This document shows, in pieces, positions 17,226-23,737 of a DNA stretch of 34,070 bases. Location: the IMG/VR virus record IMGVR_UViG_3300048922_000095, positions 1 through 34,070 of that record; one strand, 5' to 3'. The translations under genes were made by a program, and so were the position numbers. This stretch comes from a virus. Within the stretch, counting starts at the first letter, position 1. Each line of letters begins with the position of its first letter. The notes beneath the pieces are model-generated. The model had not been told where the DNA came from, did not search any database, and saw only the letters and a list, made by a program, of their open reading frames with translations.

Positions 17226-17522
17226 GCAGTACATAAATCTTCTGGAGATCATGACGGCAGGTATTATACGGAGAATGAGATCAATACAAAATTCAACAGT
17301 CTCGTAAAAACTATACCTACCAGTTACACCGGGAATGGCTCCGGCAGAAGAACAATACCAGTATCTAATTTTACTGTTCATGGTTTTTTTATAAAACCAG
17401 CTAACAGCATTAATATATATGGGGGTGACGGGGGAACGAATGGTTATACCGTAACAGCAGAATGTAATCAGTCCGGTGAACCATACTATGTGATCCTGTT
17501 TGGCATCCCAACTAACACTTAA
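17214..17522 (+). pseudogene. Silent tail-fibre C-terminal cassette B (no start codon)
   Basis: A 102-codon open frame begins exactly at the core site and is preceded directly by a TAA, so it has no start of its own. It reads NSNLAVHKSSGDHDGRYYTE, where the GDHDGRYYTE phrase is typical of phage tail fibres. It continues with KTIPTSYTGNGSGRRTIPVS and ends in YYVILFGIPTNT. If joined at the shared N-S-N-L codons to the fibre gene it would replace the last 87 residues and give a 309-residue fibre, in frame. It is convergent with cassette C, their stops only 8 nt apart. I read it as a stored alternative receptor-binding end rather than a dead gene. Confidence 0.7.
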
Positions 17523-17530
17523 ATGATCAT

Positions 17531-17836
17531 TTATGTAATCGTCAATACCTTCCAACCCGTTGCCACTCCACCAACTGTGGCGTGTATATATATTTTCGTA
17601 CTTCCTTTAGGTATGGCTACCACCGTTTGGTAAGAAGCAAACCCCCCTGTTACTAATGCCATACCCTCAGTTCCAGGCGTGACCCCGGCTTTAAATGGTG
17701 TATTTGCTGTGTTGCCGTCCCAATATAAAAATGCACAGGTGTTTTGTGCTATCATTAAATCGGTAGTATAACGTCCGTTACCGAGTATGTTAGACAGGTT
17801 ATTTAAGTTGCTTTGTAAACCTGTTAAATTGCTATT
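17531..17836 (-). pseudogene. Silent tail-fibre C-terminal cassette C (no start codon)
   Basis: A 101-codon frame on the minus strand starts at the inverted copy of the core site, with a stop codon five codons upstream. It reads NSNLTGLQSNLNNLSNILGN, then GRYTTDLMIAQNTCAFLYWD and VAIPKGSTKIYIHATVGG, and ends WKVLTIT. The -TDLM- and GSTKIY phrases and Gly/Thr-rich strands are those of fibre tips. The site sits in the same frame as in the fibre gene, so a join would make a 308-residue fibre. An in-frame internal ATG at 17755 has no ribosome site. Together B and C form one segment bounded by inverted repeats. Confidence 0.7.
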
Positions 17837-17838
17837 TT
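17825..17838 (-). repeat. Fibre recombination-like site 2 (minus orientation)
   Basis: On the minus strand this is AAAATAGCAATTTA, identical over 14 bp to site 1 and inverted to it. The two bound the 0.6-kb segment carrying cassettes B and C. Confidence 0.75.
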
Positions 17839-17855
17839 CATGACAATATTACCAG

Positions 17856-17884
17856 TTTACTTTTCGAACATTAGTTCGTATAAT
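17856..17884 (+). promoter_or_regulatory. SOS-box promoter
   Basis: TTTACT (17856-17861), a 17-nt spacer and a perfect TATAAT (17879-17884). Inside the spacer lies CGAACATTAGTTCG (17865-17878), a perfectly symmetric Gram-positive LexA box of the CGAAC-N4-GTTCG type. Binding there would block the promoter until DNA damage. Confidence 0.8.
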
Positions 17885-17903
17885 TAGGTATGGAGGTGGT
17901 AAA

Positions 17904-18401
17904 ATGCCATCGTTTGGTATAGGGATAAATCCATACAGGCAGAACAACGGCAGCGTCCGGGGAAATACATATCCCATTGCTTGCATGGCTTGGTATGCTC
18001 CGGGACATGCCCCTACGCCGCTCATGCTTAAGTTTGAGGGCCACAACGGGACCATAGAGACAGTAAGCGGCATAAAAGTCTTAAGCTCCTCCAACAAGAA
18101 CTATGACGGGTCTGGTGTGTATGAGTATAATTGTAATGCCATAATCGGCGGTATCCAGTATGGGTTTAAGCTTATCTTCTATATAACGGCGTGTAAGTGG
18201 GTTATGGTTTGTAGCAATAAAAAAGGCGGCTCCGTAAGGATACCGCCTAAATTTTATGATTTATACTCAACAATATCTCCGATATTACAATCCAATATTT
18301 TACACAACCTTTCTAGGGTATGTGTAGAACAATGCATATTTTTCTTTAACCGGCCAATCTGTCCGGGGCTGACCTTGTACTCATTAATTAACCGATATTG
18401 A
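17904..18401 (+). CDS. SOS-controlled unknown protein, 3' end probably altered
   Basis: ATG at 17904 follows GGAGGTGG, 20 nt after the TATAAT of the LexA-type promoter. The first about 105 residues look like a real compact protein (MPSFGIGINPYRQNNGSVRG; YPIACMAWYAPGHAPTPLML; IIGGIQYGFKLIFYITACKW). No stop follows this part. The frame runs through the terminator at 18224-18248 and antisense across the XRE gene to 18401, giving an unlikely 60-residue tail. The original stop was probably lost when the regulator gene was joined here. I recall short uncharacterised clostridial proteins of this style near SOS genes, but cannot confirm that here. Function unknown. Confidence 0.6.
   Translation: MPSFGIGINPYRQNNGSVRGNTYPIACMAWYAPGHAPTPLMLKFEGHNGTIETVSGIKVLSSSNKNYDGSGVYEYNCNAIIGGIQYGFKLIFYITACKWVMVCSNKKGGSVRIPPKFYDLYSTISPILQSNILHNLSRVCVEQCIFFFNRPICPGLTLYSLINRY
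18224..18248 (-). terminator. Terminator of the second XRE gene
   Basis: AGGCGG pairs with CCGCCT, with an inner TCC/GGA stem and a GTAA loop. On the minus strand a run of six T residues follows. It lies 6 nt past the stop of the regulator gene. Confidence 0.8.
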
Positions 18402-18451
18402 GTTATACCTTTTCTTCGCATAATATTCCAAAGTTTATCATAAGTGATCAT
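18254..18451 (-). CDS. XRE-family HTH regulator (65 aa)
   Basis: Start ATG at 18451 has TAGGAGGCTTGATT before it; a longer frame to 18487 lacks a ribosome site. The protein is a single HTH domain (MITYDKLWNIMRRKGITQYR, VSPGQIGRLKKN, LERLCKILDCNIGDIVE), a type very common in Lachnospiraceae genomes and prophages. It sits between the amidase and the SOS-controlled ORF and has its own terminator. Its target is unknown; nearby palindromes at 19309-19320 and 16909-16926 are candidates. Confidence 0.85.
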   Translation of the reverse strand: MITYDKLWNIMRRKGITQYRLINEYKVSPGQIGRLKKNMHCSTHTLERLCKILDCNIGDIVEYKS

Positions 18452-18514
18452 AATCAAGCCTCCTAGCCTTTTATGAGTATTATACAATAAGATGTAGTCT
18501 AATTGTTGCTGCTT

Positions 18515-19282
18515 TTAAAATCCTCCTATCTTCTGTGCTCCTTGCTGATCGGTCACATATAGCGCACATTCCAAATCGTGCCCTGCCCTGGGTTCGAAAT
18601 AATACCACTTGCCGTCTATCTCTTGCCAGTCAGTGAGGGCATATCCGTCCTCGTTAAAATAATACTTATGGCCATTTATGACCTGCCAGCAAGATTTATA
18701 ATAAGTAGTCTTAGTGTCTGCGTACCACCAGCCATTTTTATCCTGATTCCACCACAAGGTGTATTCCGTCGGTCTATCCACCAGAGCTACTTTAAATGAG
18801 TCCCAGGTATGTTTTGTGTGATTGTAGACATAAGGATTGGGGCATATTTTCCCTGTGACATCGTGGTGCCGGATCACGTGGTCCGCAGGTATGTTGTACT
18901 TTGCCATCAGATCCTTGGTCAGCGCAATGGCAGCCTGTACAGTAGCGTCCTCGAAATACCAGTCCCGGCTCGTATCTGCCATGGAGCCTTTATTTCGGAC
19001 GCACATTTCAATACCGATGCTATTTGCATTACGACATTCAGGATGCACGTACTTTTTTGCTCCGCAATGCCAGGCAATGTTTTTATCCTCAACGGACTGC
19101 CAAATCTCGCCGTTAAATCCCACGTAATAGTGTGCGCTAGCTCCGATGTATTGTGAGGCGTAGTATTTGCAGTTTGCCTCTGCTCCTCCCAGAGCTCCTA
19201 CATAATGAATTACAATATATCTGATTCGGCTAAGTTCGCCGTCTGTATAGTTATATGGTGTTAATAATTGATGGATTTCCAT
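18515..19282 (-). CDS. Endolysin: N-acetylmuramoyl-L-alanine amidase with cell-wall-binding repeats
   Basis: A 255-residue lysis enzyme that cuts the bond between muramic acid and the stem peptide. The N-terminal amidase_2 domain has the zinc ligands in IVIHYVG (H26), RHHDVTGKICPNP (H139/H140 with C147 nearby) and the NSIGIEM phrase near 88-94. Residues about 180-255 are Trp/Tyr/Gly-rich repeats (GHKYYFNEDGYALTDWQEID; GKWYYFEPRAGHD) of the choline/glucan-binding type. There is no signal peptide, so release depends on the holin encoded just upstream. Complete and apparently intact. Confidence 0.95.
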   Translation of the reverse strand: MEIHQLLTPYNYTDGELSRIRYIVIHYVGALGGAEANCKYYASQYIGASAHYYVGFNGEIWQSVEDKNIAWHCGAKKYVHPECRNANSIGIEMCVRNKGSMADTSRDWYFEDATVQAAIALTKDLMAKYNIPADHVIRHHDVTGKICPNPYVYNHTKHTWDSFKVALVDRPTEYTLWWNQDKNGWWYADTKTTYYKSCWQVINGHKYYFNEDGYALTDWQEIDGKWYYFEPRAGHDLECALYVTDQQGAQKIGGF

Positions 19283-19308
19283 ATTAGTATCCTCCTTTAA
19301 AATCGAAA

Positions 19309-19320
19309 CGGGAATTCCCG
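19309..19320. repeat. 12-bp palindrome between holin and amidase genes
   Basis: CGGGAATTCCCG is a perfect palindrome in the short gap upstream of the amidase. It shares the CGGAATTCC-type centre with the larger palindrome at 16909-16926 and could be a second, weaker operator. Confidence 0.3.
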
Positions 19321-19328
19321 CATCGGAA

Positions 19329-19622
19329 TTATTCGGTTTTCATGGTCTGTTTAATGAGCTGATTTACATATGTACTCAGGCCTGCGACCAGAACCCCCTG
19401 TGTAATGGCTGTAAATGCAACCATAGCTATTTCCTGCCCCGTCTGGTGGTCGCTTGTAGCCAGAACATAGATTCCGCAAAGCGCAATACCAACAACTCCG
19501 TTAACGAGTGGAATGTATTTATCCTTAATTGTTTGGCTCTGCTTAATTCCAATCCCCATAAAATAAAGCACCACCGCCACTATAATAAGTTCAGGCTTTA
19601 CATAACTCATAATCTGTTCCAT
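19329..19622 (-). CDS. Phage holin
   Basis: A 97-residue membrane protein with AAGGAGATTG before the ATG. Hydrophobic stretches lie at about residues 12-26 (LIIVAVVLYFMGIG), 38-55 (VNGVVGIALCGIYVLA) and 66-84 (IAMVAFTAITQGVLVAGLS). The C-terminus is short and charged (KQTMKTE). This is the general form of a clostridial phage holin that forms membrane lesions so the amidase can escape. It sits directly between the XhlA-like protein and the amidase. Confidence 0.85.
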   Translation of the reverse strand: MEQIMSYVKPELIIVAVVLYFMGIGIKQSQTIKDKYIPLVNGVVGIALCGIYVLATSDHQTGQEIAMVAFTAITQGVLVAGLSTYVNQLIKQTMKTE

Positions 19623-19626
19623 GATA

Positions 19627-19848
19627 TCAATCTCCTTTATCTTCTAAGTCCGCTATGCGGTGATTTGCAACTTTCATCTGTTCCTCAAGTATGAAAGTGC
19701 GTTCAATAACAGTGTTATGTTTGTCGACTTTCTTTTCCAATTGCCCTATGCGATAATTGGTCAGTTTGGAAGAAGCCACTATTCCAGCAAAAGTCCCTAA
19801 CCCACTTCCTGCCAATCCAACGAGAGCTACCATAAGTTCCGTAGGCAT
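19627..19848 (-). CDS. Holin-associated XhlA-like membrane/coiled-coil protein
   Basis: A 73-residue protein with one N-terminal hydrophobic segment (LMVALVGLAGSGLGTFAGIV) followed by a charged coiled coil (QLEKKVDKHNTVIERTFILE). The B. subtilis PBSX XhlA protein has the same two elements in opposite order and works with a holin. Start has GTGAGGTAAG upstream. Role inferred from position in the lysis cassette. Confidence 0.65.
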   Translation of the reverse strand: MPTELMVALVGLAGSGLGTFAGIVASSKLTNYRIGQLEKKVDKHNTVIERTFILEEQMKVANHRIADLEDKGD

Positions 19849-19867
19849 ATACTTACCTCACGCTTTC

Positions 19868-19999
19868 CTAATTTTTAGTTGCCAGAATTTCTTTCTTTTG
19901 ATCATCAGATATCCAGCCTTTAATAACCGCATTTGCCAGCATGGTGACCGTCAATTTACCTTTTCCACCTTCATATAACCACATTAACATTTCAAACAT
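19868..19999 (-). CDS. XkdX-like small phage protein (43 aa)
   Basis: ATG at 19999 has GGAGGTGT 5 nt upstream; the stop is TAG. It reads MFEMLMWLYEGGKGKLTVTM and ends VIKGWISDDQKKEILATKN. The length, the hydrophobic-aromatic start and the phrase on a Gly-Trp/Tyr-Ile followed by a charged helix match the XkdX family, tiny proteins between tail fibre and holin genes in Firmicute phages. Function is not known. Confidence 0.7.
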   Translation of the reverse strand: MFEMLMWLYEGGKGKLTVTMLANAVIKGWISDDQKKEILATKN

Positions 20000-20001
20000 A
20001 T

Positions 20002-20427
20002 TTACACCTCCAGGCTTGATAATAATAAAGTTCCAACAGTTGCCTTTAAGGATTCATTATCTTTTTTAATTTCCGCATTCTCTGCTTCCAGTGCCGCTAT
20101 TCTTTCGGTCAGATCTGGAGTTTTAAATATGGCAATCATTACAGCAGCTGTAATGTCCGTTACTCCGTCATCTGCTTTACCTATTACATAATTAGCATCT
20201 CTTGACATGAAATCACCATACACCAGATCAGCCCGTGACCAGTCTGTATCACCCGATATGGCAATCTGCTTGATAGTGCCGTTGGCCTGCAGGATATCTT
20301 CAATTTCTTCAAAGGTCTTATCTCCCATCTGAAATTTGATGGTTCCTCCATCAGCTTCAAGATTCACACCTGCAGCAACCAGATCAAATGTCTGCTCGCC
20401 GAATTTGATTTTTTCAATATTGCTCAT
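20002..20427 (-). CDS. Phage protein with C-terminal coiled coil, unknown function
   Basis: A 141-residue protein (MSNIEKIKFGEQTFDLVAAG, then EEIEDILQANGTIKQIAISG) with AAAGGAATTAAT upstream of the ATG. The last about 35 residues form a coiled coil (RIAALEAENAEIKKDNESLK). Proteins of this form are common next to the XkdX-like gene in clostridial prophages and are probably tail-associated. No catalytic motif is seen. It ends 2 nt before the XkdX-like start, so they are one operon. Confidence 0.6.
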   Translation of the reverse strand: MSNIEKIKFGEQTFDLVAAGVNLEADGGTIKFQMGDKTFEEIEDILQANGTIKQIAISGDTDWSRADLVYGDFMSRDANYVIGKADDGVTDITAAVMIAIFKTPDLTERIAALEAENAEIKKDNESLKATVGTLLLSSLEV

Positions 20428-20463
20428 ATTAATTCCTTTCTGTCCTTTTGGACATAAAAATAA

Positions 20464-20525
20464 GAGCCTTTTGGCTCCTTACTATTTTAGTGGTAGAAAA
20501 TAGAGAGGCGAATATCGCCCCTCCT
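20464..20525 (-). terminator. Tandem hairpins after the kelch gene
   Basis: Two hairpins follow the kelch stop. At 20505-20523 GAGGCGA can pair with TCGCC..CTC. At 20464-20477 GAGCC pairs with GGCTC around TTTT, and on the minus strand TTATTTTTATG follows. They isolate the kelch gene from the lysis genes. Confidence 0.7.
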
Positions 20526-20543
20526 GATATGTACTGCTTATAT

Positions 20544-22106
20544 TTATGCTCTTACTCTTACATATATCTTACCAATGACATTCCCGTCTTCATCTTTGGC
20601 TGTAAATAAGACTAATCCTTTTTTCAGTGCTGTAACCTTTCCTTTGCTAGTTACATTAGCGATTGCTGAATCCATTGGTTCCCATGTAGCATTCACTGTA
20701 TTTGTTAAATCATCAACGGTAAGTCTAGCTGACTGGCCAATTTTTAAATCGATTGCTAATCTGTAATCTCCGGCGTCTTCAACAACTAATACGTTAATGT
20801 AGTCCGTATAGGTATTGTCTGGGCTTTTTACTGTTATTACAGTATTTCCAGGTGCTAATGCTGTTACCACACCTTTTTCATTTACTGTTGCAACAGTGTT
20901 GTCTGATGATGTCCAGGTCATATTTGTATTTTCATCTAAATGATCGTCAACGCTTAACTGAAGCTTTTCCTCTGGCTCTAGTACTACTTTTATTTGTTTA
21001 TTTGGACTGGCAGGTAGCCTATATATTTCCATTGAAGAGGTATTCCCTCCTATAGCATATATATTCCCATTTATTACTTGAGTTTGGAACATATACCTTT
21101 CTACAGACATAGGTACTAATTGTGTCCATTTATCAGTCAATATATCATAAACCTCTACACTACTATTCTCGTAGCCTCCAATTACATATATTTTTCCATC
21201 TACAAATTCCGATTCAGAATAGAAAAACTTATCTTGTAACATTGCTGATAATGTTGCCCATTCATTTTTTATTGGATCATAGACTTCTACAATTTTATTG
21301 TTTTCTCCACCATTACTTCCTCCACTAACATATATTTTTCCATTTACAACTTCTGATTGAAAAAAACTTCTTTTTACAGACATAGGCGTTAATTCGGTCC
21401 ATATATCAGTAGATGGATCATAGACTTCTACTGACTCTGTACGATTAGTACTAGTTCTACCTCCCATAGCATATATTTTCCCATTTAATTCTTTTGTTTG
21501 GAAATTTTCCCTTGCTACGGACATCGATGCTAATGTTTTCCATATATTTGTTGATGGGTCGTAGACTTCTACAGATTTTAAATAATTACTACCTCCTCCA
21601 CTTCCTCCAATAACATATATTTTCCCATCAATTACCTCTGTTTGGAAACTACCTCTTGCTACGGACATCGATGTTAATGTCGTCCATATATTAGTTGATG
21701 GGTCATAGACTTCTACAGATTTTAACGGTGTTTGATTATATCCTGTATATCCTCCGATAGCATATATTTTCCCATCTATTACCTTTGTTTGAAAATAGTT
21801 TCTGGCATTATTCATTGGTGCTAATAAAGTCCATATATTTGTTGATGGGTCATAGACTTCTGTGGATTTAAAAAATGTATTATCTTGTCTATTTATTCCC
21901 CCAATAGCATATATTTTCCCATCTATTACTTCTGTTCGAAATTCGCTCCTTTTTTGAGACATTGGCGCTAAAGCTTCCCAATTTGTCATCTCGTTATCTG
22001 CTAATGCAATTGTATTTGGAAAAATAATCATAACTAATAAAAATAGTGTTATCCCCCATATTTTTACCAATCCTGCTTTTGTTTTAATTTCCAATTCCTT
22101 ACTCAT
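20544..22106 (-). CDS. Secreted seven-blade kelch protein with two Ig-like (Big2) domains
   Basis: A 520-residue exported protein; ACGGAGGATAATT precedes the ATG. Residues about 14-37 are a signal peptide (IWGITLFLLVMIIFPNTIAL). From about 40 to 370 come seven kelch repeats with EVIDGKIYAIGG and VEVYDPSTNIWT; the first NWEALAPM strand closes the last blade. Two Big2 modules follow (MTWTSSDNTVATVNEKGVVT; GKVTALKKGLVLFTAK). No LPXTG anchor is present. It has its own promoter and terminators between fibre and lysis genes, so it looks like a cargo gene expressed from the lysogen. A surface-binding role is likely but unproven. Confidence 0.85.
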   Translation of the reverse strand: MSKELEIKTKAGLVKIWGITLFLLVMIIFPNTIALADNEMTNWEALAPMSQKRSEFRTEVIDGKIYAIGGINRQDNTFFKSTEVYDPSTNIWTLLAPMNNARNYFQTKVIDGKIYAIGGYTGYNQTPLKSVEVYDPSTNIWTTLTSMSVARGSFQTEVIDGKIYVIGGSGGGSNYLKSVEVYDPSTNIWKTLASMSVARENFQTKELNGKIYAMGGRTSTNRTESVEVYDPSTDIWTELTPMSVKRSFFQSEVVNGKIYVSGGSNGGENNKIVEVYDPIKNEWATLSAMLQDKFFYSESEFVDGKIYVIGGYENSSVEVYDILTDKWTQLVPMSVERYMFQTQVINGNIYAIGGNTSSMEIYRLPASPNKQIKVVLEPEEKLQLSVDDHLDENTNMTWTSSDNTVATVNEKGVVTALAPGNTVITVKSPDNTYTDYINVLVVEDAGDYRLAIDLKIGQSARLTVDDLTNTVNATWEPMDSAIANVTSKGKVTALKKGLVLFTAKDEDGNVIGKIYVRVRA

Positions 22107-22148
22107 AATTATCCTCCGTTTAATATTAAATATTTAAGGCAAATACTA

Positions 22149-22177
22149 AGTATATCTTATATGGTAATATTTTCCAA
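22149..22177 (-). promoter_or_regulatory. Promoter of the kelch gene
   Basis: On the minus strand TTGGAA (22177-22172), a 17-nt spacer and TATACT (22154-22149), about 42 nt upstream of the kelch ATG. Confidence 0.6.
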
Positions 22178-22211
22178 GTACTTTTGTTTACTAAATAGCA
22201 AAACTGTATTC

Positions 22212-22240
22212 TTGCTTTCCTCTCTTATTTTCCATATAAT
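22212..22240 (+). promoter_or_regulatory. Promoter of the 77-residue plus-strand ORF
   Basis: TTGCTT (22212-22217), a 17-nt spacer and a perfect TATAAT (22235-22240). It is divergent from the kelch promoter. A small GGTG/CACC hairpin lies at 22251-22264 in the leader. Confidence 0.65.
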
Positions 22241-22290
22241 AGTAACTACAGGTGGTTGCGCACCGAGTACATAAGAAAGGAGAACTCATT

Positions 22291-22524
22291 ATGATCAATG
22301 TCCATGCTGTATGGAGTTATGAAGGCGAGACTATTTATAGGGATTATGCGCGCATAGATAAAGCAATATATTTCAACAAAGATGGTAGACAAATTATTAC
22401 TGGTGATGATGTATTGACTCATATTTTCCCATTAAATGCAATAATCTATTTCCAGGGTCCCGATTGTAACTATGTAATAAATCCCCATAATCTTATTTCT
22501 TTAGAGATTAACAAACAGCGTTAA
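22291..22524 (+). CDS. Unknown 77-residue plus-strand protein
   Basis: ATG at 22291 follows AAGGAGAACTCATT; a longer frame to 22252 has no ribosome site. It reads MINVHAVWSYEGETIYRDYA, then FNKDGRQIITGDDVLTHIFP and ends LISLEINKQR. It looks like a small beta-rich soluble protein. It has its own promoter and runs against the surrounding phage genes. Its end overlaps the end of the convergent 90-residue gene by 4 nt. I do not recognise the family; together with the kelch gene it forms a two-gene cargo island. Confidence 0.6.
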   Translation: MINVHAVWSYEGETIYRDYARIDKAIYFNKDGRQIITGDDVLTHIFPLNAIIYFQGPDCNYVINPHNLISLEINKQR

Positions 22525-22793
22525 TGTGTTTGCATGATTGTTTGGTATATTAATACCATGCTACGGCTGATTTCTGCAATTCCCTGATCAGTACATGCTC
22601 TTTCGGATCTCTCCGCTAACAGTTCTAATTGTTGGCGGAGAATTTCTTTTTCTTTTTCTGCGCAATTGTCTGAATTATGCAAAGAATCTAATAGCTGTTT
22701 TACCTCTAACAATGTTTCTTTTAGCAAATTCGCTTTCTCTAATGTTTCTTCAATTCCATTACATCTTAATTCCATATTGATTGTTTTATCCAT
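22521..22793 (-). CDS. Small coiled-coil phage protein
   Basis: About 90 residues from the ATG at 22793, which has AAAGGAATTAATT before it; the longer frame to 22850 would start inside a fibre recombination-like site. The protein is almost all helix, with NLLKETLLEVKQLLDSL and EKEKEILRQQLELLAERSER. Placed right after the tail fibre gene, it may be a fibre assembly factor, but nothing in the sequence proves that. Confidence 0.6.
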   Translation of the reverse strand: MDKTINMELRCNGIEETLEKANLLKETLLEVKQLLDSLHNSDNCAEKEKEILRQQLELLAERSERACTDQGIAEISRSMVLIYQTIMQTH

Positions 22794-22840
22794 AATAATT
22801 AATTCCTTTCTGCTGTTTTCGGACAGCTCCGGATCTAAGT

Positions 22841-22855
22841 TAAATAGCAATTTTA
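22841..22855 (+). repeat. Fibre recombination-like site 3 (plus orientation)
   Basis: TAAATAGCAATTTTA, the same element with one extra T, overlapping the stop codon of the fibre gene and inverted to site 4. Read on the plus strand after the site it gives only NSNFKK and a stop, so inverting segment A alone would leave a truncated fibre. Confidence 0.65.
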
Positions 22856-23737
22856 AAAAGTGACAATTGGCTTGTTACTAATGATATTTCCACCAGAATC
22901 AACTTTTACAGCAATTAACCCAGTGTCACTTAATACTATCTCTGTAATACTACCGTCTTGCATATAATTAGCAATTATCGTTCCGTAATCTACGGTGCTG
23001 TTAGAATTTTTAAGTATTTCTGTAAAACCAATGTTTCCATTAACCTGTAAATGCAAACGATCACCACGAGGAAAAGCGTTCCCATGATTATTTATTACGT
23101 TCGTTAAATTGCTATTTAGTGCATTAAGCCCAGCCGTCAAATTCGCTCCTATCGTCAGCTCATCGCCCATGCCAATACGCTCTGCCAGCTTATGTACATA
23201 AGCCGCAGAATTGACTTTAGTGGAATCATTGACATCCATATTAGTAAGCATTGATTTAAGCAGGGCATTTTCGTTTAACCCCATTGTCACGGCTATGGAC
23301 TTGGAAATTTTGCCGAGTGCTGTAGCAATAGCCTCCCCTGCTATGATGTTGGCCAATTCTGTGGCCTGTGTGAAGAGCGTGTTTACATCAATGCTACCAT
23401 CAGCCCCCACCTTAATTCCGTTACTCCCCTTTACCAACCCCAGAGCGTCCTGCAAGGCTGTCTTTACACTCATACTACCGTCAGTACTGACCTCCGTTGT
23501 TGTGCCGTCTGGCTTAACCGTTCCCACGCTACTAGCCGTAGCCTTGCCGGTTCCCTGAGCTGATACCTGCCAATAGTCTAAATCTGTTGGAAGAGTCCCT
23601 GCAGGCGGTTTTGTATGCACCACATAGCTGCTACCGTCAAAGGATACTAAATTTAATATGTCATACGTCTTGTCAGGATCAAACTCCTCCGCTGGCAGCA
23701 TCCCTATTGTGCCATAAATTACTTCTGTTTCGTCCAT
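22853..23737 (-). CDS. Tail fibre protein with exchangeable C-terminus
   Basis: A 294-residue fibre whose ATG shares the A of the preceding stop (TAATG). The N-terminus (MDETEVIYGTIGMLPAEEFD, YDILNLVSFDGSSYVVHTKP) is a Gly/Tyr-rich attachment module of the kind that starts many Firmicute fibre proteins. A Gly/Thr/Asp-rich shaft and an Ala/Ile-rich helix follow. At codons 208-211 the string NSNL is encoded by the element AATAGCAATTTA, and the 87 residues from codon 208 on form the current variable end. The same element, in the same frame, opens two silent cassettes at 17214-17836. This gene is the likely expression locus of the system. The fibre family is clear; receptor is unknown. Confidence 0.8.
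   Translation of the reverse strand: MDETEVIYGTIGMLPAEEFDPDKTYDILNLVSFDGSSYVVHTKPPAGTLPTDLDYWQVSAQGTGKATASSVGTVKPDGTTTEVSTDGSMSVKTALQDALGLVKGSNGIKVGADGSIDVNTLFTQATELANIIAGEAIATALGKISKSIAVTMGLNENALLKSMLTNMDVNDSTKVNSAAYVHKLAERIGMGDELTIGANLTAGLNALNSNLTNVINNHGNAFPRGDRLHLQVNGNIGFTEILKNSNSTVDYGTIIANYMQDGSITEIVLSDTGLIAVKVDSGGNIISNKPIVTF
23105..23118 (-). repeat. Fibre recombination-like site 4 inside the fibre gene
   Basis: On the minus strand this is TAAATAGCAATTTA, a 14-bp imperfect palindrome (TAAAT-AGCA-ATTTA). It is the only copy within an intact gene, at fibre codons 207-211, and marks the boundary between constant and variable parts. Confidence 0.75.

Noticed and set aside
17223-17555. 110-codon minus-strand frame beginning MEGIDDYINDHL
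   Set aside because: It is antisense to cassette B, which has clear fibre phrases; the frame has no ribosome site and a composition typical of a shadow.
17849-18097. 82-codon minus-strand frame opposite the SOS-controlled gene
   Set aside because: The plus strand has a promoter, ribosome site and natural-looking protein; this frame has none of them.
17212-23737. Diversity-generating retroelement at the fibre gene
   Set aside because: No reverse transcriptase, and the cassettes differ wholly after the shared site rather than at scattered adenines.
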